Origin: UBA12465 sp964408785
Lineage (GTDB): Bacteria; Patescibacteriota; Patescibacteriia; Patescibacteriales; UBA12465
DNA length: 5,611 bases
Direction of reading: 5' to 3'
Assembly: GCA_964408785.1 (NCBI GenBank)
Contig: CAYPAS010000060.1
Span: 1-5,611, forward strand
Below are positions 1 through 4,990 of the stretch, one piece after another. Made by a program: the position numbers and the translations under genes. Below the pieces are notes generated by a model, which saw nothing but the letters and a program-made list of their open reading frames with translations, searched no databases and was not told the origin of the DNA. The first letter of the stretch is position 1; the number at the start of each line of letters is the position of its first letter.

Positions 1-655
1 CGGCATCGGTGATAGCAGTGCCGCTAGCGGCAACGGTGCTAGAAGCGGTCAAAACATAAGAAGCATTGAAACGGTTAGCGCTTAAAGCAGCTTCGTTAGC
101 AATTTTTCTGTAGTTAGTACCGTCGAAGTAGAAGATATCGGAACCGCTGGCATTCTTAACCAAGGAACCAGCCGGGTATTGGCCGACCGGGAGGGCAGAG
201 CCCACAGTGTAGTTGGTGAAGAAAGCATCAGCAACGTCGACGACTCTCTTGCTCCAGTTAGTACCGTAAAGAGCAGAAGCCTGAGCTTCGCTCTGGATCT
301 TCCTTAAAACGCCATTAGGTTCAACAGCGTAAACGGAAGGGTCAGTAGTGATTTTCACTAACTTGGTGCCCGGTCTCATGGTAACGTTAGCGCCGAGCGG
401 ATAGCTCTGCAATTCAGAGGCAGGAATAGTGATAACGCCGCTGAAATCAGTGTACCAAGAGAAATAGGTTTCAGAGTTAGGGAAAACATATCTCTTGCCA
501 TCAGCACCTAAGTAATAAACGGAAGAATTGCCAGCCATCTTGATCAGGTCGCCAGCCGAGGCAGAAGCCTTGACGGAAACGCCGAACGGAAAGCTCATAG
601 CAATAACCGATAATACCATTACGCTGACGGATAAGAACTTGCGTAATTTTTTCAT
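1..655 (-). CDS. Secreted S-layer-like repeat protein, CPR type (3' end cut by window)
   Basis: Reading from an ATG at 655 towards base 1 gives 218 uninterrupted codons and no stop, so the C-terminus lies outside the window. Residues 1-30 form a signal peptide: basic start (MKKLRK), a hydrophobic core, then an A-S-A-S-A stretch where cleavage is likely. The mature part has three degenerate modules beginning near residues 35, 96 and 163 (GDLIKM..., GTKLVKI..., AGSLVKN...). Each continues with a V/I-Y/F-Y/A pair, a short turn with G or N, R-K/Y, and a hydrophobic strand. From memory, the motif VYYLGADGKRYVFPN followed by ETYFSWY is typical of surface or S-layer-like proteins in Patescibacteria; the exact role is unknown. 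No Shine-Dalgarno sequence precedes the ATG. A long hairpin-rich leader lies upstream. Secretion and repeat structure are seen; the surface-layer role is inferred. Confidence 0.85.
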   Translation of the reverse strand, partial: MKKLRKFLSVSVMVLSVIAMSFPFGVSVKASASAGDLIKMAGNSSVYYLGADGKRYVFPNSETYFSWYTDFSGVITIPASELQSYPLGANVTMRPGTKLVKITTDPSVYAVEPNGVLRKIQSEAQASALYGTNWSKRVVDVADAFFTNYTVGSALPVGQYPAGSLVKNASGSDIFYFDGTNYRKIANEAALSANRFNASYVLTASSTVAASGTAITDA

Positions 656-667
656 AATTAATTCTTA

Positions 668-1128
668 ATCCGTTATCTATGTCCTGACAATAGTAGTCAG
701 AAACGCTAAATAACGGTTTGGTCGATTTGCGTCCGTTTCCCTTCTCTCCGATTATCGGAGTAAATCAGTCGGAATCCCGCTTCACCAGCCCTAAGGCTTA
801 AAGCGAAGGCTGACTGATTTTCGAATGAAATTCCGCCAGCCAAACGCGGGTTGCCCGCTGGCTGGAGAAAAGCTTAACCGATTTACGTAGATCTTCGACG
901 ATCTAGGAATCGGAAATGCAAATCGAATCTTTGTAATTTATAAGGGACAAACCGCTTGACCGAAAAATTTTGGGAAATTTCTCGGGAGCTCGACCTTGAA
1001 TAGGTCTGCCGATCCGGTCTTAAGATGAATCTTAAAATGCGGATCTGTTAATTTATCTCTATCAGCTTCCAAAGAGGAGGACGTATCTTCCAGTAAGGTA
1101 AGACTGAGGTCCAGAGATAAACTAACAG
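668..1128 (-). promoter_or_regulatory. Candidate long structured leader RNA of the surface-protein gene
   Basis: This stretch has no plausible gene but contains a nearly continuous series of hairpins. In + coordinates the stems are: 1045-1060/1113-1128 (16 bp), 1011-1016/1040-1045 enclosing 1020-1025/1030-1035, 992-996/1002-1006, 960-970/975-985 (11 bp), 878-883/908-913 enclosing 888-893/900-905, 836-841/860-865 enclosing 846-850/854-858, 762-770/812-820 enclosing 778-782/801-805 and 787-790/795-798, 746-751/755-760, and 670-676/710-716 enclosing 684-688/696-700. The 16-bp and 11-bp stems each contain one pair that is G-U in minus-strand RNA but A-C in plus-strand RNA, so the transcript is probably minus and leads into the surface-protein gene at 655. 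I found no match to RNase P, tmRNA, SRP, 6S or a riboswitch I know. No convincing promoter was found, so the 5' end is a guess, and it may be an independent RNA. Confidence 0.5.
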
Positions 1129-1154
1129 ACTAACACTTTAAAGATATATCTGGC

Positions 1155-1184
1155 GCCAAGCCGGCTTTTAATCGCCGGCACGGC
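1155..1184 (-). terminator. Hairpin after the DUF5667-type gene, weak terminator candidate
   Basis: A 6-bp GCCGGC/GCCGGC stem (1160-1165/1174-1179) with an 8-nt loop is extended by GCC/GGC (1155-1157/1182-1184) across a 2x2 internal loop. It starts 1 nt past the minus-strand stop codon at 1186. No U-tract follows, so it may pause or protect the transcript more than terminate it. Read-through into the leader RNA below is possible. Confidence 0.45.
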
Positions 1185-1185
1185 A

Positions 1186-2001
1186 TTATTTTATCATCTC
1201 ATCTATCTGTTTTAACTTATCGGCGGCTTTCAAATAATCTTTCTGTTCAAATAGCTGTTTAGCTTCATCTAATATCTGGCTAGGTTCCGTATTCGGTTCA
1301 ACGATTTCTGGAGTGCTGGTCGCTTCACCCTCGGTAGTGGTCGCTGTTTTTTCTGCTACCAATGGCGCGGCGGTTTCAGTTTTAGAAACGAATTCCAAGC
1401 TATTACCCTTTAATGAGTCTTCGGCAAGAACGACGATGTCGCCATTGCTTTCCGCAGTGGCCTCCGACGGCTTATCGACTGCCGGCTGAGGATTGCTTTT
1501 GGCAACGACAGAAGCTAGGTGATTTCTAGCGTTATCAACTTCTTTATGGAAAGAGTTGTTTAACTCAGCGACTTTTTCTTCATCGGTTAAAGCGCTATCG
1601 GCCAAAGTCGTGCTTATATCTTTGGCGTGATCACTAGCGAAACGAATGGCCAACTTATCACGTTCTTCCTGATTAAAAGTAGTGTTCAATTTAAGCTTTT
1701 CTGAAACGATGCGAGCAACATATAAGGAATCGCTCGGCTTGGCGCCTTCTAATAATTGGTTGCTAAACAAAGCGCCGGTAAATAACATCAAGATAAAAGC
1801 GCCGAAGGCAAAGGCGGGACGGGAAACGGTTTTAAAGACGCTGGAAAAAGAAATAACAAAAACTCGCCAAGAGGGGATATTTTCCGCGCCGGCGTTTGAA
1901 ATCTGCGATAAAAGCAGTTCCCGATTCTTACGCAAAAAAGCCTGGTCTGGCTCCATTTGCTTCAGGATATTCAATTTTTTAATTAAATCTTGGTTGTCCA
2001 T
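1186..2001 (-). CDS. DUF5667-type single-pass membrane protein, likely partner of the sigma factor
   Basis: The protein has 271 residues from ATG 2001 to TAA 1186. Residues 1-60 are cytoplasmic-looking and charged, including LKQMEPDQAFLRKNRELLL, a pattern found in front of the membrane segment of such proteins. One transmembrane helix covers about 63-80. Residues 82-163 match the DUF5667 pattern I remember: A-K-P-S-D-S-L-Y, a basic helix, then long charged helices (FNQEERDKLAIRFASDHAKD). A Thr/Ala/Glu/Pro-rich linker spans about 165-240. The last 30 residues (LDEAKQLFEQKDYLKAADKL) look like one TPR-style helix pair. The gene lies 32 nt after the sigma gene on the same strand, so the two are probably co-transcribed, and an anti-sigma role is inferred from that pairing. 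No zinc-binding anti-sigma motif is present. No Shine-Dalgarno sequence is clear; a short inverted repeat sits just before the start. Confidence 0.8.
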   Translation of the reverse strand: MDNQDLIKKLNILKQMEPDQAFLRKNRELLLSQISNAGAENIPSWRVFVISFSSVFKTVSRPAFAFGAFILMLFTGALFSNQLLEGAKPSDSLYVARIVSEKLKLNTTFNQEERDKLAIRFASDHAKDISTTLADSALTDEEKVAELNNSFHKEVDNARNHLASVVAKSNPQPAVDKPSEATAESNGDIVVLAEDSLKGNSLEFVSKTETAAPLVAEKTATTTEGEATSTPEIVEPNTEPSQILDEAKQLFEQKDYLKAADKLKQIDEMIK

Positions 2002-2004
2002 ATA

Positions 2005-2017
2005 CCGTAATATACGG
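2005..2017 (-). repeat. Short inverted repeat before the DUF5667-type gene
   Basis: CCGTA-ATA-TACGG (plus strand) is a perfect 5-bp inverted repeat with a 3-nt loop. It fills the place where a ribosome-binding site for the start codon at 2001 would be, inside the 32-nt gap after the sigma gene. It could tune translation of the second gene; it is short enough to be chance. Confidence 0.35.
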
Positions 2018-2033
2018 GAAAAGTCGGAAAACG

Positions 2034-2627
2034 TTACAGTTCAGCCTTTGAGGCGTCCTCTTTTTCGATTAATTCACGCAAGGCGTTTAAGGCTCGGTGT
2101 AATAAAACCCTGATATTTCCCTTCTTTTTTCCGGTAATATCAGCAATTTCTTCTATTGATAAATCACTAACGAAACGCATAATAATGATTTCCCGGTATT
2201 CTTCTTTTAATAATGGCAACTGACGGCGGATAAGCTCGTAATCGTTTTTGTTATCAAAAAGTTCAGCTGGCGACGGCGCCTCATCGCGCAAATCCAAAGG
2301 ATTGTTTTCATCATCCAAGGAAAGTTTTTGCTTGTTATTATTTTCCCGATAATAATCAATAATAACGTTTCTCGCAATCTTATAAAGAAGCGCCCTTAAA
2401 GTATTAGCGTCTTCCAGGGTTTTTTCCTGTACGTGGTTCCAGGCCTTTAAAAATATCATCGAAGTCAGATCGTCGGCCTCTTCCCGATTGCCGACCTTAA
2501 AATAAACAAAACGATAAATATCTTTAACGTTGGCATCATAAACCGCGACAAAGGTTTCTTTATCGCAATTATGCAAACGGCTTAAAGCTTGGCTATTTTT
2601 AAATTTATCAACTAGTGGCAGGTTCAT
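2034..2627 (-). CDS. RNA polymerase sigma factor, sigma-70 family, ECF-like
   Basis: The protein has 197 residues from ATG 2627; a TTG at 2636 in the same frame would add three residues. ATG is preferred because no ribosome-binding site supports either start. Region 2 (about residues 25-94) is clear: FVAVYDANVKDIYRFVYFKV, then the acidic core-binding segment REEADDLTSMIFLKAW and the -10-recognition helix ending IARNVIIDYYREN. A 40-residue acidic linker follows. Region 4 (about 134-187) has LPLLKEEYREIIIMRF, then a helix-turn-helix (LSIEEIADITGKKKGNIRVLLHRAL) for -35 binding. Regions 1 and 3 are absent, as in group 4 (ECF) factors. It directs RNA polymerase to a dedicated promoter set, not identifiable here. 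It is the first gene of a two-gene unit with the DUF5667-type membrane protein, which suggests control by membrane sequestration. A sigma-70-like promoter lies upstream. Confidence 0.9.
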   Translation of the reverse strand: MNLPLVDKFKNSQALSRLHNCDKETFVAVYDANVKDIYRFVYFKVGNREEADDLTSMIFLKAWNHVQEKTLEDANTLRALLYKIARNVIIDYYRENNNKQKLSLDDENNPLDLRDEAPSPAELFDNKNDYELIRRQLPLLKEEYREIIIMRFVSDLSIEEIADITGKKKGNIRVLLHRALNALRELIEKEDASKAEL

Positions 2628-2694
2628 TTTAAACAAAAAATAAGGGGAATCTAGACGCCCCAGAGAAAAACTAATTCTTCGATTTACTGCTTTT

Positions 2695-2723
2695 ATTTTA
2701 GCAATTTATTGGATATAAAGCAA
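2695..2723 (-). promoter_or_regulatory. Putative promoter of the sigma-factor unit
   Basis: On the minus strand TTGCTT (2723-2718), a 17-nt spacer and TAAAAT (2700-2695) form a plausible housekeeping promoter about 68 nt upstream of the sigma start at 2627. The -10 matches consensus at 5 of 6 positions, the -35 only at 3 of 6. The short leader it would produce contains GGGG/CCCC arms around a TCTAGA palindrome (2643-2660). Confidence 0.45.
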
Positions 2724-2738
2724 GTTTCTCGAGGCTTT

Positions 2739-2747
2739 TTATCCACA
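2739..2747 (+). promoter_or_regulatory. Single perfect DnaA-box sequence
   Basis: TTATCCACA matches the strong DnaA-box consensus exactly. It lies 15 nt upstream of the -35 of the sigma promoter, in an AT-rich divergent region. No second good box was found nearby, so an origin is not supported; DnaA regulation of the adjacent promoter or chance are the simpler readings. Confidence 0.3.
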
Positions 2748-2825
2748 GGCAAAAAAATCGCTGAATCTATTAAATACGTCATTTTTACAACTTTTCTTCC
2801 CCGCCGCCGACCAGCCAGGCAATGC

Positions 2826-2853
2826 TTGACTTTTTTTATTAAAAGATTAAAAT
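2826..2853 (+). promoter_or_regulatory. Putative promoter of the helix-turn-helix gene
   Basis: TTGACT (2826-2831), a 16-nt spacer and TAAAAT (2848-2853) match the housekeeping consensus at 5 of 6 positions in each box. Transcription would begin near 2860, at the edge of the first inverted repeat (2862-2889), giving a leader of about 195 nt. A second weak candidate, AAGACA-N17-TATATT (2930-2958), overlaps the second repeat. Confidence 0.5.
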
Positions 2854-2861
2854 TACAAAGA

Positions 2862-2889
2862 TTTAAGTCTATTAATAAATGGACTTAAT
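2862..2889 (+). promoter_or_regulatory. Inverted repeat 1 of 3, candidate operator
   Basis: TTTAAGTCTA, 8 nt, TGGACTTAAT. It has the same layout as the repeats at 2945 and 3017; the left arm is identical to that of repeat 3. It begins where transcription from the upstream promoter should start, a position suited to repression. As plus-strand RNA the arms also pair over 9 bp using one G-U pair. Confidence 0.55.
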
Positions 2890-2944
2890 TTATTGAAAAA
2901 ATCTGTTTATTTTTTCTTTAGTAAAAATAAAGACAGCTTGTCTG

Positions 2945-2972
2945 CTTTAGTCTATATTGAAATAGACAAAAG
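2945..2972 (+). promoter_or_regulatory. Inverted repeat 2 of 3, candidate operator
   Basis: CTTTAGTCTA, 8 nt, TAGACAAAAG: nine of ten arm positions are complementary and the core is GTCTA-N8-TAGAC. A nearby palindrome, AGACA-GCT-TGTCT (2931-2943), ends one base before it and carries the same GTCT letters. Confidence 0.55.
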
Positions 2973-3016
2973 AAATAATAATCACAATTTTTCCTTTTCT
3001 TTAGCCGTTTTTAGGT

Positions 3017-3044
3017 TTTAAGTCTAAGATATTCTAGACTTAAA
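3017..3044 (+). promoter_or_regulatory. Inverted repeat 3 of 3, candidate operator or leader hairpin
   Basis: TTTAAGTCTA, 8 nt, TAGACTTAAA is a perfect 10-bp inverted repeat. It ends 11 nt before the ATG at 3056, so it could act as a DNA operator or as an RNA hairpin limiting ribosome access. Confidence 0.6.
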
Positions 3045-3055
3045 TTATAAAAAAG

Positions 3056-3322
3056 ATGGCCAAAACAGAAAACAAAGCAAGTAAGAATATAGCCAATCCG
3101 ATCTGGGTTTCAGTTTCAGAAGCGGCGTCTTTGGGCGGGGTTAGCAGTAAGACGATACGTCGAGCTATTAAAAACGAAGAGGATTTTCTTTTCCGCATAA
3201 TAAAGAACCGCTACCAAATCGAACTCTCTTCCCTGATTAATTTCCTGCACAAAAATACCAAATTACGCAACAAGCTGGAAAATAACGGACTAGGACAATT
3301 AGTCAAGGAGTGGTTAGTTTAA
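3056..3322 (+). CDS. Small helix-turn-helix DNA-binding protein, CPR type
   Basis: The protein has 88 residues from ATG 3056 to TAA 3322. After a short basic tail, residues 18-42 form a MerR/excisionase-like helix-turn-helix: VSVSEAASLGGVSSKTIRRAI, in which the G-G-V-S turn leads into the recognition helix SSKTIRRAIKN. Residues 46-55 (FRIIKNRYQI) resemble the short beta hairpin after that motif. Residues 57-87 form a helical tail (LSSLINFLHKNTKLRNKL ... GLGQLVKEW). From memory, short proteins of this pattern are common in Patescibacteria and have no assigned function. It is the only full plus-strand gene here, divergent from the sigma gene and isolated by hairpins downstream. Three matching inverted repeats in its upstream region make it the first candidate to bind them and control itself; this is inference. 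The upstream Shine-Dalgarno sequence is weak (AAAAAG). Confidence 0.8.
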   Translation: MAKTENKASKNIANPIWVSVSEAASLGGVSSKTIRRAIKNEEDFLFRIIKNRYQIELSSLINFLHKNTKLRNKLENNGLGQLVKEWLV

Positions 3323-3362
3323 AAATTTACCTTAGTCAAAAATTTAATATAAAGTGTTAAGA

Positions 3363-3401
3363 ACAAGAAGGCCGTCGATATCCAAACGACGGCCTTCTTG
3401 T
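3363..3401. terminator. Perfect 15-bp hairpin between convergent genes
   Basis: ACAAGAAGGCCGTCG (3363-3377) pairs perfectly with 3387-3401 around a 9-nt loop, 41 nt after the helix-turn-helix stop codon. There is no proper U-tract on either strand: the plus side continues ATCTAAAAA and the minus side TCTTAACAC. It may still end plus transcription, or act in both directions as a backup. Confidence 0.55.
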
Positions 3402-3405
3402 ATCT

Positions 3406-3448
3406 AAAAAAAATAACCCCCGGTCCGCCAAAAAAGCGTCCCGAGGGT
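3406..3448 (-). terminator. Rho-independent terminator of the T9SS-type gene
   Basis: On the minus strand ACCCTCGG (3448-3441) pairs with CCGGGGGT (3423-3416), one U-G pair included, followed by a tandem G-A step, a 3-bp extension and a T-rich loop. The stem is followed by TTA-free context TA then eight T residues (3413-3406). The U-G pair would be A-C on the plus strand, so the signal serves the minus strand, 24 nt past the stop codon at 3473. Confidence 0.8.
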
Positions 3449-3472
3449 AAGGAGTCATGAATGAACAGAGAT

Positions 3473-4861
3473 TTATTTCAATAAAATCATTTTCCGGCTT
3501 TGGCTATTTTTACTCGACTCCAAACGGTAAAAATAGACACCACTGGGGAGACTGCTACCATCAAACTTTACCGTCTGATTTCCCGACTCTTTATAAGAGC
3601 CAAAAATAGTAGCGACTTCCCTGCCTAAAACATCATAGATTTTTAAGGAGGCTATTCCGGCCTCTGGCAAATTAAAATCTATTGATGTTTCCGGATTAAA
3701 TGGGTTGGGGTAGTTTTGTGACAAAGAAAAATTTGAAGGCGACGAGGCCTCATTCGGAACACTATCAATCGGCTGGCTAAAGCCTTCGATATAAAAGCGC
3801 TCCATGAATTTATTTCTTGTGTAAGGATAATAATTATCCTCAGTTATTCTAACCGCCCACAGCCAGTTATATTCATCCAAAGTAGAATAAAAAAAACAAC
3901 CATTACTAATCTGCCTATACTCCTCAGACGAAACAAAATTTCCTAATTCATCAAGATGGATTCTGATTATCATGGTTTTCATCTTTCTTATCCCATAAGT
4001 ATCCGAATCTCCTCCCAATAAAATCAGGCCTCCGTTTATCGGGACGATCGAATAGATATCTACATTATATTTTCCCGTAAACACGCGGGACCACTTGAGC
4101 GTTTCGGTGTTAAAATCATAACAAACAACAACCAAGGAATCATTGGTATAGACACCAGGATTGCGTTTAAAATGGCTGGTAAAATAAATATTGCTGCCGC
4201 GGGTCACAACCTCTTCTATTTCTAGGCCATCAAAACCGGGAATAGGAAGCGAAAAGGTGCTTCCGTTATTATATATATAATAAAAACCCCACTTATTAAC
4301 CGCTATTAGGCGGTCTTGCCCTTCATAAAAATGAAGGACTCGAAGTATTCCTTTTTTTGGAGAAAAATTTCTAATAAATTTTAAACTGTCTTTACTGAAT
4401 ATATCAATATCGGCAATCTCTCCGTTTCGGTCAATTACCATAGCCAAAACGCTGCTATCAGCTAGCTGGACTTCATCAATAAAAGAAGCCCAGACATCAG
4501 AATTAGATGACTTGTGTATCTTTTTTAGAAATGTCTTATTGCCAGTATCAGAAAAAAAGAACAGCGAGTCTCCATCCAAAAGCAAATATCCGTCTCGATA
4601 TCTTTTCATCGACGGATTGTTATATTTTTGTTGATGTGTCCTCATCGCATAACCCCAATCAATATTGCCATCGCGGGAAATATGACTTAAAGAGGTATCA
4701 TGATTAAGAGCCAAAGCTCTTCCATTATTGATGTCAAATTGGCAGAAAGATCTGTCATCATAGCTTTCAGTTAAAAAATGGAAGCTCCTTCTTAATTCCG
4801 GCATCTGAGCCGAAATTAGAGTAGAAAAAAATACAAACAAGAAAAAGAAATTCTTTATCAT
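3473..4861 (-). CDS. Secreted protein with C-terminal T9SS type A (Por) sorting domain
   Basis: The protein has 462 residues from ATG 4861 to TAA 3473. Residues 1-18 are a signal peptide (MIKNFFFLFVFFSTLISA) with an S-A/Q cleavage site. Residues 20-365 have no domain I can name, but repeated short strand-turn units (DGNIDWG; GGLILLGGDSDTYGIRKMK with IRIHLDELGN) resemble the beta-propeller-like repeats of Ignavibacteria and Bacteroidota secreted proteins. Residues 377-462 are a textbook sorting domain: FSLSQNYPNPFNPETSIDF, then LKIYDVLGREV, LPSGVYFYRL and a terminal RKMILLK. In its home phyla this tail is recognised by the outer-membrane type IX system, cleaved, and the protein is surface-attached or released. 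No T9SS component is in this window, and CPR bacteria are not thought to have an outer membrane, so recent gene transfer or mis-assembly must be considered. Unlike its neighbours it has a strong Shine-Dalgarno sequence. Confidence 0.9.
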   Translation of the reverse strand: MIKNFFFLFVFFSTLISAQMPELRRSFHFLTESYDDRSFCQFDINNGRALALNHDTSLSHISRDGNIDWGYAMRTHQQKYNNPSMKRYRDGYLLLDGDSLFFFSDTGNKTFLKKIHKSSNSDVWASFIDEVQLADSSVLAMVIDRNGEIADIDIFSKDSLKFIRNFSPKKGILRVLHFYEGQDRLIAVNKWGFYYIYNNGSTFSLPIPGFDGLEIEEVVTRGSNIYFTSHFKRNPGVYTNDSLVVVCYDFNTETLKWSRVFTGKYNVDIYSIVPINGGLILLGGDSDTYGIRKMKTMIIRIHLDELGNFVSSEEYRQISNGCFFYSTLDEYNWLWAVRITEDNYYPYTRNKFMERFYIEGFSQPIDSVPNEASSPSNFSLSQNYPNPFNPETSIDFNLPEAGIASLKIYDVLGREVATIFGSYKESGNQTVKFDGSSLPSGVYFYRLESSKNSQSRKMILLK

Positions 4862-4866
4862 TTTAT

Positions 4867-4872
4867 TCCTCC
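4867..4872 (-). promoter_or_regulatory. Strong ribosome-binding site of the T9SS-type gene
   Basis: GGAGGA lies 5 nt before the ATG at 4861 on the minus strand and fixes that start. None of the other four genes with a visible start has a comparable site. Confidence 0.85.
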
Positions 4873-4911
4873 GTTTTTTTTAGTTTTTAATTTTTAAAGA
4901 ATCTTTGCCTC

Positions 4912-4941
4912 AATATTGCCAATAAATAATAGATTTGTCAA
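4912..4941 (-). promoter_or_regulatory. Putative promoter of the T9SS-type gene
   Basis: A perfect TTGACA (4941-4936) is followed after 18 nt by AATATT (4917-4912), a 4 of 6 match to the -10 consensus. The -35 begins three bases beyond the U-tract of the HU terminator. The Bacteroidota-type promoter (TTTG ... TAnnTTTG) was looked for and not found. Confidence 0.45.
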
Positions 4942-4943
4942 AT

Positions 4944-4971
4944 AAAAAACGCCCCCGATTCCGTGGGGGCG
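4944..4971 (-). terminator. Rho-independent terminator of the HU gene
   Basis: On the minus strand CGCCCCC (4971-4965) pairs with GGGGGCG (4956-4950) over a perfect 7 bp with an 8-nt loop, followed by six T residues (4949-4944). It starts 19 nt past the HU stop codon. The plus side is also followed by CTTTTAATTG, so weak two-way action is possible. Confidence 0.9.
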
Positions 4972-4990
4972 CTTTTAATTGTTTTTAATA

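Noticed and set aside
726..741. GGGAAACGGACGCAAA on the minus strand, resembling part of a c-di-GMP-I riboswitch
   Set aside because: The hairpin that should separate the two conserved strands is absent, and so is the conserved downstream receptor segment; only the ACGCAAA piece agrees.
1125..1153. CAGACTAAC and AAGATATATCTGG on the plus strand, resembling group I intron R and S elements
   Set aside because: The two elements are almost adjacent, leaving no room for P3 and P8, and the other core elements are missing; the stems favour a minus-strand RNA.
656..1185. RNase P RNA, tmRNA, SRP RNA or 6S RNA as identity of the structured region
   Set aside because: The hallmark conserved segments of each (for example the RNase P GAGGAAAGTCC core and the tRNA-like tmRNA end) are not present on either strand.
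1682..2113. 143-codon open frame on the plus strand
   Set aside because: It lies antisense across the DUF5667-type and sigma genes, has no recognisable domain, and the minus-strand frames are clear family members.
2862..3044. CRISPR array
   Set aside because: The three repeats are palindromic, differ from each other, are unequally spaced, and no cas gene is present.
2628..3055. Chromosomal replication origin
   Set aside because: There is only one DnaA box and no adjacent dnaA or dnaN; the repeats fit an operator array better.
4507..4707. 66-codon open frame on the plus strand
   Set aside because: It is antisense inside the T9SS-type gene, with no domain and no ribosome-binding site.
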